Shown here in pieces: positions 1 through 7,958 of a stretch of 64,000 nt of DNA. Below the pieces are notes generated by a model that was not told the DNA's origin, did not search any database, and saw nothing but the letters and a program-made list of their open reading frames with translations. Position 1 is the stretch's first letter. Each line of letters starts with the position of its first letter. Made by a program: the position numbers and the translations under genes. The DNA lies in NCBI GenBank assembly GCA_963700255.1, contig CAVOWW010000024.1:62001-126000 (forward strand), read 5' to 3'. Source of the DNA: UBA10649 sp963700255 (GTDB lineage: Bacteria; Actinomycetota; Actinomycetes; S36-B12).

Positions 1-64
1 CCTCGTCGGCGACGCACGGCGGATGCTGGGGCGCGGCTCGACGTCCGCTGGGGGGGCGACATGA
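1..64 (+). CDS. folC: Folylpolyglutamate synthase, C-terminal end only (partial)
   Basis: The frame starting at base 2 reads LVGDARRMLGRGSTSAGGAT and stops with TGA at 62-64. FolC proteins commonly end with a strand of the type VLVGDARRLLG, and FolC normally precedes a DUF4233 gene and ndk in actinobacteria. The stop overlaps the next start in an ATGA arrangement, so the two genes are translationally coupled. Only about 20 residues are visible, so the call rests on this tail and on context. FolC adds glutamate to dihydrofolate and tetrahydrofolate in the cytoplasm. Confidence 0.6.
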   Translation, partial: LVGDARRMLGRGSTSAGGAT

Positions 65-399
65 AGGTGCTGTGCTCGGCCGTCCTCGGCATCGAGGCGA
101 TCGTCGTCTTCCTCGCGACCTCGCTCGCCGCGTCGAACGGCTCGGTGTCGAACACCGCCCTGGTGTGGGCCGTGGGCCTCGCCCTGATGGTCCTGCTCTT
201 CCTGGCGATCGGGACGCTGCGGCGGCCCTGGGGCCTGACCGTGGGCTGGATCCTGCAGGCGGTGGTGCTGGCGACCAGTCTCGTCGTGGGCTGGTCGATG
301 GTCGTCGTCGGCGGGATCTTCGTCGTGCTGTGGTGGCTGGCCATCCACAACGGGAGCAGGGTCGACGCACTCCGTGCACAGGGTGATGCCGGTCCCTAG
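61..399 (+). CDS. DUF4233 small integral membrane protein
   Basis: This 112-residue protein is almost wholly hydrophobic, with about four membrane segments near residues 3-24, 31-53, 58-78 and 80-96, and a short polar C-terminus. Length, topology and position between folC and ndk match the DUF4233 family of actinobacteria, which has no established function. The start overlaps the folC stop by four bases (ATGA). I infer co-transcription with folC. No catalytic motif is visible. Confidence 0.85.
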   Translation: MKVLCSAVLGIEAIVVFLATSLAASNGSVSNTALVWAVGLALMVLLFLAIGTLRRPWGLTVGWILQAVVLATSLVVGWSMVVVGGIFVVLWWLAIHNGSRVDALRAQGDAGP

Positions 400-400
400 T

Positions 401-440
401 GGTATCACAGTGATACCGTCAGGGTCATGGCCATGACCCT
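401..440. promoter_or_regulatory. Two adjacent perfect palindromes at the toxin-antitoxin promoter
   Basis: Bases 401-417 read GGTATCACAGTGATACC, a perfect 17-base inverted repeat around a central A. Bases 421-440 read AGGGTCATGGCCATGACCCT, a perfect 20-base palindrome covering the antitoxin start region. Ribbon-helix-helix antitoxins usually repress their own operon through such palindromes, so these are probably the operators. The second palindrome could also form an RNA hairpin hiding the start codon. Confidence 0.6.
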
Positions 441-630
441 GAGACTCGACGAGCCGACCAACGACGCCCTCCGTGCTCGCGCGCAGGCCGAGGGACGGTC
501 GATGCAGGAGATCGTGCGGATCGCCGTTCTCGAGTACATCGACCGGCACTCCAAGTCCGACATGCTCGATCGGATCCTCGACGTCGAGCTGCCGCGCTAC
601 GACGATGCCCTGCGACGGCTGGGCGAGTGA
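433..630 (+). CDS. Ribbon-helix-helix antitoxin of a type II toxin-antitoxin pair
   Basis: The product has about 65 residues. It starts with a short strand (MTLRLDEPTN) followed by two helices (residues about 8-17 and 22-35), the CopG/MetJ-like ribbon-helix-helix layout, then an acidic tail likely to bind the toxin. I chose ATG 433 over ATG 427 because AGGG at 421-424 lies 8 nt before 433 but only 2 nt before 427. The stop overlaps the toxin start (GTGA at 627-630), the usual coupling for such pairs. Doc toxins are known to pair with small DNA-binding antitoxins. Confidence 0.75.
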   Translation: MTLRLDEPTNDALRARAQAEGRSMQEIVRIAVLEYIDRHSKSDMLDRILDVELPRYDDALRRLGE

Positions 631-1011
631 TCTACCTCGACATCGAGGACCTGCTTCGCGTTGCCAGCAGGGTTGTTGCGGGAGTGCAGGTCAGGGACAT
701 CGGGCTTCTCGAGTCTGCTGCCCACCGTCCTCGAACCATGGTATTCGGTGCCGACGCCTATCCGGAGCTCCATGACAAGGCAGCGGCGCTCCTCCACTCG
801 GTCGTGGCGAACCACGCGCTTGTCGACGGCAACAAGCGGCTTGGCCTGGCCGCGGTCATCGCCTTCCTCGGACTGAACGGCTGGCGGCTCACTATCACCA
901 ACGATGAGGCCTACGCCCTTGTGCATGGCCGTGGCCTCGGGGGAGCTGACCGACGTCCGGGAGATCGCGGGGGCTCTGGTCGCGGGGAGTCAGCCCATCG
1001 CCGATCGTTAG
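627..1011 (+). pseudogene. doc: Doc/Fic-family toxin, frameshifted near base 924
   Basis: The first 99 codons encode a Doc-like protein with the Fic-type motif HALVDGNKR (about residues 66-74). Doc toxins transfer phosphate from ATP to elongation factor EF-Tu. After GTG 921-923 the frame is lost. Ignoring C924 restores a natural tail, MAVASGELTDVREIAGALVA, which ends at TAG 1009-1011 and gives the usual Doc length of about 127 residues. As written, the protein runs out of frame to base 1016. The cause is either a true inactivating insertion, tolerable for a toxin, or a sequence error. Confidence 0.8.
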
Positions 1012-1014
1012 GAT
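1009..1014 (+). promoter_or_regulatory. Likely -10 of ndk, overlapping the doc stop codon
   Basis: TAGGAT fits the TANNNT pattern of vegetative actinobacterial -10 elements. Its TAG is the stop codon of the repaired doc frame. Transcription would begin near base 1021, leaving a leader of about 43 nt before ndk. No clear -35 is seen. Confidence 0.4.
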
Positions 1015-1063
1015 GACGGCGCATCGTCAGCTCGGTGCATCCGCTGCCACTCAAGGAGACTTC

Positions 1064-1474
1064 GTGTCCGAGCGCACCCTCGTCCTCATCAAGCCCGACG
1101 GCGTCGCCCGTGGCCTCGTCGGAGAGGTCCTCGGCCGCATCGAGCGCAAGGGCTTCGCGATCGTGGCGATGGAGCTGCGCACCCTGACCGTCGAGGTCGC
1201 CGAGGCGCACTACGGAGAGCACAGGGACAAGCCCTTCTTCGCCGACCTCGTGTCGTTCATCACCGGCGGCCCCCTCGTCGCCGCCGTGATCGAGGGCCCG
1301 GATGCGATCGTCCAGTGGCGCAGCATGATGGGCGCGACCAACCCGGTCAACGCACCCCTCGGCACCATCCGCGGCGACCTCGCCACCGAGATGCAGAACA
1401 ACGTGACCCACGGCTCCGACTCGCCGGAGTCGGCGGCCCGCGAGGTCGCCCTGTTCTTCCCCGGCCTGGCCTAG
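1064..1474 (+). CDS. ndk: Nucleoside diphosphate kinase
   Basis: The 136-residue protein moves the terminal phosphate of ATP to other nucleoside diphosphates through a phosphohistidine. It shows the N-terminal strand ERTLVLIKPDGV and the active-site segment NVTHGSDSPESA, whose His is the phosphorylated residue. Length matches the family (about 137). I chose GTG 1064 because AAGGAG at 1053-1058 lies 5 nt upstream; longer in-frame versions add unrelated sequence. The TAG stop is directly followed by the ATG of the next gene. Confidence 0.97.
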   Translation: MSERTLVLIKPDGVARGLVGEVLGRIERKGFAIVAMELRTLTVEVAEAHYGEHRDKPFFADLVSFITGGPLVAAVIEGPDAIVQWRSMMGATNPVNAPLGTIRGDLATEMQNNVTHGSDSPESAAREVALFFPGLA

Positions 1475-2857
1475 ATGAAGCCCGCTGCGGTCGGACTCGC
1501 CGCCGGGGTCGCCGTCGGCGGCCTGGTCGCGGTCGCGTCCCGCGGCCCGTCGCTGGTCGACTGGCCGGACAAGGTCCGCACGGCGTTCCCGTTCGTCCTC
1601 GGCGGCGTGGTCGGCGTGAGCACCGGGCTGAAGACGGGCATGGGGCTCTCGCTCCTGCGCGCGGCCACCGGCCGGGGTCCCGGCCCGATCACGACCGTCG
1701 CCCCCGTGCTCGTGGGCGCGGGCGTGCTCGGCGGCGTCGCCTTCGCCGGCACCGTGGCGGGGCGCAAGGCCATCGGCGGGCTGGCGGCGCAGAGCCGGGG
1801 CCTCGATGCCGGCTTCGCGGTCCCGCCGGCGGATCCGTCCGTGACGGGCGGCCCGGGCTCGATGGTCGCCGTCTCCGAGCTCGGGCGCGAGGGCGCCCGC
1901 TTCGTCGGCTCGGTGAGCACTGCCGACGGCATCCGCGAGGTGTCGGGCCGGGAGCCGGTCGCCTCACCGGTCCGCGTCTTCGTCGGGTTCGACTCGGCAG
2001 ACACTCCTGAGCAGCGCGTCGGGCTCGCAATGGCGGAACTGCGCCGCACCGGGGCGTTCGACCGCGCGCACCTGCTGATCCAGGCACCCGCCGGATCCGG
2101 CTACGCCAACTCGTTCCCCGTGGACATCCTCGAGGTGCTCACGCTCGGTGACTGCGCTGCCGTCGCGGTGGGCTATGGCCTGCTGCCCTCCTTCCTGTCG
2201 ATGGCCAAGGTCGAGATCGCCTCGCACACCCAGCGCCTACTGCTCGACGCGATCCGCGAGGAGCTGTCGGTGCGCGACCGCCGGCCGCGCCTGCTGCTGT
2301 ACGGCGAGAGCCTGGGCGCGAAGGTGCAGGAGGCCGCGGTGTCAGCCGGCCCGCTGGACCTCGACCACTACGGCATCGCCGCGGCGCTGTGGGTCGGCAC
2401 GCCGGGCGGGGAGCAGGCCGACGTCTTCCACGCGCTGTGCGCGGGCGAGTCGTACACGATCGATCGCCCCGAGCAGCTGCCGACACAGGTGCCGGAGCCC
2501 CGCCCCCGGGTGTGGTTCCTCGAGCATGACGGCGACCCGGTGGTCCGCTTCCGGCCGAAGCTGCTGCTGAACCGTCCCGCGTGGCTGCCGGCCGACGGCA
2601 CCCGGGGCCGCAACATCCCCGAGGGGATGTCCTGGAAGCCGGGCATCACGTTCGCCCAGGCCTTCGTCGACACGATGTTCGCCACGAACGTCAAGCCCGG
2701 CCTGTTCGAGAGCCGTGGCCACGACTACCGCGCCGACCTGGGGGCCGTCACCACGGCGGCCTTCGACCTGCCCTCCGACGAGGCGACAGCCGAGCGGCTC
2801 GAGGGCTACCTGCGGCGCAAGGAGATCGAGCGCGCCGAGCGCATCGGCGAGGAGTAG
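1475..2857 (+). CDS. Membrane-anchored alpha/beta-hydrolase-family protein
   Basis: This 460-residue protein resembles the actinobacterial family with an alpha/beta-hydrolase N-terminal membrane domain. Three or four hydrophobic segments occupy about residues 4-22, 32-55 and 70-95. A soluble C-terminal half carries the nucleophile elbow GESLG at residues 277-281, with Ser279 the expected nucleophile, followed by candidate acid and His regions (LEHDGDP and SRGHDY). The substrate is unknown; family members are only predicted esterases or lipases. ATG 1475 abuts the ndk stop, so translation is coupled to ndk. Confidence 0.8.
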   Translation: MKPAAVGLAAGVAVGGLVAVASRGPSLVDWPDKVRTAFPFVLGGVVGVSTGLKTGMGLSLLRAATGRGPGPITTVAPVLVGAGVLGGVAFAGTVAGRKAIGGLAAQSRGLDAGFAVPPADPSVTGGPGSMVAVSELGREGARFVGSVSTADGIREVSGREPVASPVRVFVGFDSADTPEQRVGLAMAELRRTGAFDRAHLLIQAPAGSGYANSFPVDILEVLTLGDCAAVAVGYGLLPSFLSMAKVEIASHTQRLLLDAIREELSVRDRRPRLLLYGESLGAKVQEAAVSAGPLDLDHYGIAAALWVGTPGGEQADVFHALCAGESYTIDRPEQLPTQVPEPRPRVWFLEHDGDPVVRFRPKLLLNRPAWLPADGTRGRNIPEGMSWKPGITFAQAFVDTMFATNVKPGLFESRGHDYRADLGAVTTAAFDLPSDEATAERLEGYLRRKEIERAERIGEE

Positions 2858-2894
2858 CCCGCCCGCCACTCGACGAGGGGGGCGGAGCGGGCTA
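2855..2894 (+). terminator. Hairpin at the end of the hydrolase gene
   Basis: TAGCCCG at 2855-2861, which includes the stop codon, pairs with CGGGCTA at 2888-2894. Inner CGCC and GGCG bases extend the stem. There is no long T run, which is common for high-GC terminators. It separates ndk and the hydrolase from mreB. Confidence 0.5.
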
Positions 2895-2950
2895 AAGCCA
2901 CCTAATGGGGCATATCGGGCGCTGGTGTGATCGGAACGTGACCGACGCCG

Positions 2951-2956
2951 TAAGAT
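2951..2956 (+). promoter_or_regulatory. Candidate -10 for the mreB operon
   Basis: TAAGAT matches TANNNT and lies 37 nt before the mreB start. GGAAGG at 2977-2982 serves as a ribosome-binding site with a rather long spacing. A convincing -35 is not visible. Confidence 0.4.
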
Positions 2957-2993
2957 AGGGATTCCTGATCCCGCTCGGAAGGCCGCTTCCCCC

Positions 2994-4025
2994 ATGGCTG
3001 CAAAGTCCTCCTTCGTCGGCCGCGACATGGCCGTCGACCTGGGCACCGCCAACACGCTCGTCTACGTACGGGGTCGCGGCATCGTGCTCAACGAGCCGTC
3101 CGTGGTGGCGATCAACAACAACACCGGTGGGATCCTGGCCGTCGGGTCAGAGGCCAAGCGCATGATCGGCCGCACGCCCGGCAACATCGTCGCGATCCGT
3201 CCGCTCAAGGACGGCGTCATCGCCGACTTCGACACCACTGAGCGGATGCTGCGCTACTTCATCCAGAAGGTGCACAAGCGCCGCCACCTGGCCAAGCCCC
3301 GCCTGATCGTGTGCGTCCCGTCGGGCATCACCGGCGTCGAGCAGCGCGCGGTCAAGGACGCCGGCTACGCGGCCGGCGCACGCAAGGTCTTCATCATCGA
3401 GGAGCCGATGGCCGCGGCCATCGGCGCGGGGCTCCCGGTCCACGAGCCCACGGGCAACATGGTCGTCGACATCGGCGGCGGCACGTCCGAGGTCGCCGTC
3501 ATCTCGCTGGGCGGCATCGTCTGCTCCCTGTCGGTCCGGGTCGGCGGCGACGAGCTCGACAACGCGATCATCCAGTACGTCAAGAAGGAGTACTCGCTGA
3601 TGCTCGGCGAGCGCACCGCCGAGGAGATCAAGGTCGCCATCGGCTCGGCGTTCCCGATGCCGGACGAGCCGCATGCGGAGATCCGCGGCCGTGACCTCAT
3701 CACCGGCCTTCCGCGCACCATCGTCGTGTCGGCGGAGGAGATCCGGCGGGCCATCGACGAGCCGGTCCACGCGATCGTCGACGCCGTCAAGGCCACCCTC
3801 GACCGCACGCCGCCCGAGCTCTCCGGCGACATCATGGATCGCGGCATCGTCCTCACCGGCGGAGGTGCGCTCCTGCGCGGGCTCGACGAGCGACTGCGTC
3901 ACGAGACGGGGATGCCGATCATCATCGCCGACCGCCCGCTCGACTGCGTGGCACTGGGGTCGGGCAAGTGCGTCGAGGAGTTCGAGGCACTGCAGCAGGT
4001 CCTCATCTCGGAGCCTCGCCGCTAG
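2994..4025 (+). CDS. mreB: Rod-shape-determining actin homologue MreB
   Basis: The 343-residue protein forms filaments that guide side-wall peptidoglycan synthesis. It shows the actin-type phosphate-1 loop DLGTANTLVY near residues 16-25, the phosphate-2 loop DIGGGTSEVAVISLGG from residue 159, and the adenosine motif GGGALLRGLDERL near the C-terminus. Length is typical. It heads the block mreB-mreC-mreD-mrdA-rodA, which together builds the elongation machine. Presence of the full set implies a rod-shaped cell. Confidence 0.97.
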   Translation: MAAKSSFVGRDMAVDLGTANTLVYVRGRGIVLNEPSVVAINNNTGGILAVGSEAKRMIGRTPGNIVAIRPLKDGVIADFDTTERMLRYFIQKVHKRRHLAKPRLIVCVPSGITGVEQRAVKDAGYAAGARKVFIIEEPMAAAIGAGLPVHEPTGNMVVDIGGGTSEVAVISLGGIVCSLSVRVGGDELDNAIIQYVKKEYSLMLGERTAEEIKVAIGSAFPMPDEPHAEIRGRDLITGLPRTIVVSAEEIRRAIDEPVHAIVDAVKATLDRTPPELSGDIMDRGIVLTGGGALLRGLDERLRHETGMPIIIADRPLDCVALGSGKCVEEFEALQQVLISEPRR

Positions 4026-4038
4026 AGCGCAGCGCGCT

Positions 4039-4080
4039 CGAGGCGTCCGCCTCGTCGCCTGACGCGGTCCGCGAGACACT
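4039..4080 (+). promoter_or_regulatory. Small hairpin and possible leaderless promoter before mreC
   Basis: CGAGGCG at 4039-4045 pairs with CGCCTCG at 4048-4054, a tight 7-bp stem after mreB. GACACT at 4075-4080 lies exactly 6 nt before the mreC ATG, where other genes here have a -10 hexamer. No ribosome-binding site precedes mreC. The hairpin may partly terminate mreB transcripts. Confidence 0.35.
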
Positions 4081-4086
4081 GTCACC

Positions 4087-5136
4087 ATGCTGTCGCGTCG
4101 TACCCGCATCCTCCTTGCGGTTCTCGTCGTCGCGTCGCTGACCTTCGTCATCCTCGACCTGCGCGGCGGCCAGGGTCCCTTCTCGAGCGTGCGCACCGTC
4201 GCGTCGAACGTGCTCGGCGGTCTCGAGCGCGCTGCCGCGACGGTCTTCTCGCCGGTCACCGGCGCGGGCAGCTGGTGGTCGGACATGCGCGACCAGGCAG
4301 CGCAGATCGACGCCCTCGAGACGGAGAACAGCCGCCTGCGCAGCGAGCTCGACACCCTCACGAACGACCGGGCACGGGCCGATGCGCTCGATGCGCTGCT
4401 GCGGGTGTCCAGTGTGGGCGGCTACCGGTTCGTGCCCGCCGAGGTCATCTCCGTCGGGCCGGCGCAGGACTTCTCCTGGACCATCACCATCGACGCCGGT
4501 CGCAACGACGGCATCGAGGCGGACATGTCCGTCATCAACGGGGACGGCCTCGTGGGCCGGGTCACCAAGACCACGGCGAGCACCTCGACCGTGGTCCTCA
4601 TCGTGGACGCCACCTCAGCCGTGGGCGGCCGGGTCGCGACGACGGAGGAGATCGGCATCGTCGCGGGCACCGGGCGCCAGGACTCGCTCGAGTTCCAGCT
4701 GCTGGACCCGATGGCAGACGTGCGCGTGGGCGACGCCCTGGTCACCTTCGGGTCGAAGGGCGGCCGGCCGTACGCCCCAGGGCTGCCCATCGGGGAGGTC
4801 GTCGATGTGGGCGGCGCCCCCGGACAGCTCACGAGGGTCGCGAGCGTCCGGCCGTTCGTCGACGTCTCGCAGCTGAGCATCGTCGGGGTGGTGACGAAGC
4901 CGCCGCGTGAGGATCCGCGCGACTCCGTCCTCGCCAGGAGCGACAGCATCCCCACCACCGCCCCCACCCCGGCCCCGCTCGGCGGCGTCGACGGCGATGC
5001 CACGGCCCCCGAGGAGGAGACGGCGGCGACGCGCAAGGAGGCCGACTCCTCCGCTGCGGCGACCCCCGCCCCCGAGAAGGAGACCCCGGCCAGCCTGCAG
5101 CCGCAGGAGTCCGGCGGCGCGGACGGGAACGGCTAG
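4087..5136 (+). CDS. mreC: Rod-shape-determining protein MreC
   Basis: The 349-residue protein has one membrane helix at about residues 8-22, a coiled coil at about 70-105 (DALETENSRLRSELDTL), and the paired beta-barrel MreC domain to about residue 275. MreC links MreB, MreD and the PBP2-RodA synthase outside the membrane. The last 65 or so residues are a Pro/Ala/Glu/Thr-rich low-complexity tail, common in actinobacterial MreC. There is no clear Shine-Dalgarno site. mreD follows after two bases. Confidence 0.95.
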   Translation: MLSRRTRILLAVLVVASLTFVILDLRGGQGPFSSVRTVASNVLGGLERAAATVFSPVTGAGSWWSDMRDQAAQIDALETENSRLRSELDTLTNDRARADALDALLRVSSVGGYRFVPAEVISVGPAQDFSWTITIDAGRNDGIEADMSVINGDGLVGRVTKTTASTSTVVLIVDATSAVGGRVATTEEIGIVAGTGRQDSLEFQLLDPMADVRVGDALVTFGSKGGRPYAPGLPIGEVVDVGGAPGQLTRVASVRPFVDVSQLSIVGVVTKPPREDPRDSVLARSDSIPTTAPTPAPLGGVDGDATAPEEETAATRKEADSSAAATPAPEKETPASLQPQESGGADGNG

Positions 5137-5138
5137 CC

Positions 5139-5651
5139 GTGCTCTGGCGCCAGGCGCTCATCATCGGCTCGCTGATCCTGGCCGCGGTCATCGTCGAGCT
5201 CACCCTGCTGACCCGCCTGGGCCTGCCGGGGGCGACCCCCGACCTCGTGGTGGTGACGATCGTGGCCATCGCCCTGGCCATGGGCCCCACCCAGGGTGCG
5301 GTCGCGGGCTTCACCGCAGGGGTCCTGATCGACCTCGCGCCTCCCGGCGACACGCTGCTCGGCGTGAACGCCCTGGTCTACGTGGCCATCGGCTTCGTCA
5401 CCGGAGTCGCCATCGACCCGCGTGACCGCACGGTGCCGATCATGATCGGCGTCGTGGGCCTGGCGGCCGCCGCGGCCGCCGTCGGCACGGCGGCCCTCGA
5501 CACCCTGCTGGGCAGCGACCGCGTCGTGTGGGGGGACATGCCGGCCATGCTCCTGACGACCGCCCTGTACGCCGTGATCATGGCGCCGCCTGTGATCCTG
5601 GGCGTGGCCTGGCTGGTCCGGCGGGCGACGCCGGAGGTGCTCGTCGCCTGA
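5139..5651 (+). CDS. mreD: Rod-shape-determining membrane protein MreD
   Basis: This 170-residue protein is hydrophobic throughout, with about five membrane segments (roughly residues 6-24, 34-60, 68-88, 97-122 and 137-160). Position after mreC and length fit MreD, an integral membrane partner of MreC and PBP2. GTG 5139 starts two bases after the mreC stop, so translation is coupled. MreD is poorly conserved in sequence, so the call depends partly on context. Confidence 0.92.
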   Translation: MLWRQALIIGSLILAAVIVELTLLTRLGLPGATPDLVVVTIVAIALAMGPTQGAVAGFTAGVLIDLAPPGDTLLGVNALVYVAIGFVTGVAIDPRDRTVPIMIGVVGLAAAAAAVGTAALDTLLGSDRVVWGDMPAMLLTTALYAVIMAPPVILGVAWLVRRATPEVLVA

Positions 5652-5807
5652 TGTGCCCCGGAATATTCCCGGCATAAGCCGCAAAGCAGGGCATCGGGAA
5701 CCGGTCGACCCGCGCACACGTCGTACCGTCATACCTGGTCATCCCGACGGACCGCCCTGTGGCGGACCCGCGGGAACGTGCGTGCGGATGCCGAAGGGAG
5801 CGTGCCC
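5652..5807 (+). promoter_or_regulatory. 156-bp spacer before mrdA with palindrome and candidate -10
   Basis: The spacer holds the perfect palindrome GGAATATTCC at 5660-5669, an A+T-rich patch that stands out here. A candidate -10, TACCGT, lies at 5724-5729. AAGGGAG at 5794-5800 is the ribosome-binding site for mrdA. mrdA and rodA may therefore have their own promoter in addition to reading from mreB. Confidence 0.35.
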
Positions 5808-7958
5808 GTGAGCGAGCGCTCCAACCTGCGCCTGCTCGTCCTCGGGGTCCTCGTGGTGTCCCTGCTGGGCACCCTGCTCGCGCGCGCCTTCTACCTGCAG
5901 GTCCTCGAAGGGGCCGAGTACCGGGCCGCCGCCGCGGACAACACCGTTCGCGATGTCGTCGATCCGGCCGTGCGCGGCCTGATCCTGGACCAGGCCGGGC
6001 GCCCCCTCGTCGCCAACCGGACGTCGATCGTGGTGACCGTGGACCGCCAGGAGCTCGCGAAGGAGGACGACGACGGCGCGGCCGTCGTCAAGCGCCTCGC
6101 CGCGATCCTCGACACCACGCCGGCGAAGATCAGCGATCGCCTCGTGCCGTGCGGCACCGAGGGCGCGAAGCCCCCGCCCGTGTGCTGGAACGGATCCCCG
6201 TACCAGCCCGTCCCGGTGGCCAACGACGTCGACCCGCAGACGGCCCTGACGATCATGGAGCGTCGTCTGGACTTCCCGGGCATCTCCGCGCGGCTCGAGG
6301 CGGTCCGCGAGTACCCCGCGCCGTTCAACGTCAACGCCGCGCACATGCTCGGCTACCTCGGGCCGGTCACCGAGGAGCAGCTCACCGAGCAGGGCGACTC
6401 GACCGCGTACGACCGGCTGCGCCGCACCGATGTGGTCGGTCGCACGGGCCTGGAGAGCGTCTACGACGAGGCCCTGCGCGGCAAGCCCGGGATCACCACG
6501 CTCGCCGTCGACACGGCCGGGAACGTGACCGGGACGCTCGAGCAGCAGGATCCGCAGGCCGGCAACTACGTGGTGACCAGCATCGATGCCAAGCTGCAGG
6601 CGGTCGTCGAGGAGCAGCTGGTGGCGGCCGTCCGTCGTGCGCAGGCCCAGGGCTATGGCGGCAAGTCGGGCGCGGCCGTCGTCATTGACGTCCGCACGGG
6701 GCAGGTGCTGGCGATGGCGAGCTACCCCACCTACGACCCCTCCATCTGGATCGGCGGCGTCAGCAAGAAGCAGTTCAAGGAGCTCATCGACAGCGAGTCG
6801 CTCTCGTCCAACGCCTACCAGGGGCAGTTCGCGCCGGGCTCGACCTACAAGGTGGTCAGCACTGCGGCAGCCGGTGACGCGGGGTTCAACCTCTACGACA
6901 TCTACAACTGCCCGAGCAGCCTGACCATCGGCCCGCAGACCTTCCGCAACTTCGAGTCCGCCGGCTACGGCCCGATCTCGCTCACCCGCGCACTCGAGGT
7001 GTCGTGCAACACCGTCTTCTACGGCATCGCGCGGACGATGTGGCAGGACGCCGGCGGTCCCGATGCCGATCGCGACGCATCGGACCCCATCGCCAGTGCT
7101 GCTGCCGCCTTCGGGCTCGGTGCCAAGACCGGCATCGACCTGCCGGGTGAGGCAACCGGGCGGATCTCGAGCCGGGCCTTCAAGTACGACAACTGGGAGT
7201 CCATGAAGGACACCTGGTGCCGCAACGCGGAGCAGGGCTATCCCGAGACCCGCAAGACCGACCCGAAGCTCGCCGACTACTACACGGCGCTCGACAAGGA
7301 GAACTGCACCGACGGGTACCAGTGGCGAGCCGGCGATGCGCTGAACGCCGCCATCGGGCAGGGCGACACGACGGTGACGCCCCTGCAGATGGCCATGGTC
7401 TACTCCGCGATCGCCAACGGCGGCAAGCTCTACCAGCCGCAGGTGGCCAAGGGGATCCTCAGCGCCTCCGGCGAGGTCGTCGACGAGTTCGAGCCCATCC
7501 TGAAGGGCAAGGTGGACGTGCCCAAGTCGGCCATCAAGTTCCTCAAGCGGTCGCTGCCGGGCGTGACCACCGACGGCTCGGGCGAGACGCCCTTCGTCGG
7601 CTTCCCCCTCGACCAGATCCCTGTCGCCTCCAAGACGGGCTCGGCCCAGGTCACCGGCGACAAGGCCTCGACCTCGTGGTTCGCCTCATACGCGCCGGCC
7701 GACAAGCCGCGCTACGCCGTGGTGATGATGGTCACCGAGGGCGGCACCGGGTCGAAGACCTCCGGACCGAGTGTCCGAAAGATCTACGAGGCGCTGTTCG
7801 GCGTGAAGAATGGGGTCGTGCGCCCCAACACCAGCGTGCTCGTCGGCGGTGAGCCGAAGTCGGGGCTGCCGACGGTACGGCCCGACGGCAGCCCCGTGAC
7901 GCCCAAGGGCGCGAACGCCGGAGTGGCTGCCTCTCGGCCACAGGGGAGTGCCTCATGA
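5808..7958 (+). CDS. mrdA: Penicillin-binding protein 2 (elongation transpeptidase)
   Basis: The 716-residue class B PBP cross-links side-wall peptidoglycan and works with RodA. It has an N-terminal membrane anchor (about residues 8-28), a dimerisation region, and a transpeptidase domain with all three motifs: STYK at 345-348 (nucleophile Ser345), SCN at 399-401 and KTG at 609-611. GTG 5808 is preferred because AAGGGAG lies 7 nt upstream; a longer frame from 5778 adds ten residues without a site. The stop overlaps rodA by four bases (ATGA). Confidence 0.95.
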   Translation: MSERSNLRLLVLGVLVVSLLGTLLARAFYLQVLEGAEYRAAAADNTVRDVVDPAVRGLILDQAGRPLVANRTSIVVTVDRQELAKEDDDGAAVVKRLAAILDTTPAKISDRLVPCGTEGAKPPPVCWNGSPYQPVPVANDVDPQTALTIMERRLDFPGISARLEAVREYPAPFNVNAAHMLGYLGPVTEEQLTEQGDSTAYDRLRRTDVVGRTGLESVYDEALRGKPGITTLAVDTAGNVTGTLEQQDPQAGNYVVTSIDAKLQAVVEEQLVAAVRRAQAQGYGGKSGAAVVIDVRTGQVLAMASYPTYDPSIWIGGVSKKQFKELIDSESLSSNAYQGQFAPGSTYKVVSTAAAGDAGFNLYDIYNCPSSLTIGPQTFRNFESAGYGPISLTRALEVSCNTVFYGIARTMWQDAGGPDADRDASDPIASAAAAFGLGAKTGIDLPGEATGRISSRAFKYDNWESMKDTWCRNAEQGYPETRKTDPKLADYYTALDKENCTDGYQWRAGDALNAAIGQGDTTVTPLQMAMVYSAIANGGKLYQPQVAKGILSASGEVVDEFEPILKGKVDVPKSAIKFLKRSLPGVTTDGSGETPFVGFPLDQIPVASKTGSAQVTGDKASTSWFASYAPADKPRYAVVMMVTEGGTGSKTSGPSVRKIYEALFGVKNGVVRPNTSVLVGGEPKSGLPTVRPDGSPVTPKGANAGVAASRPQGSAS

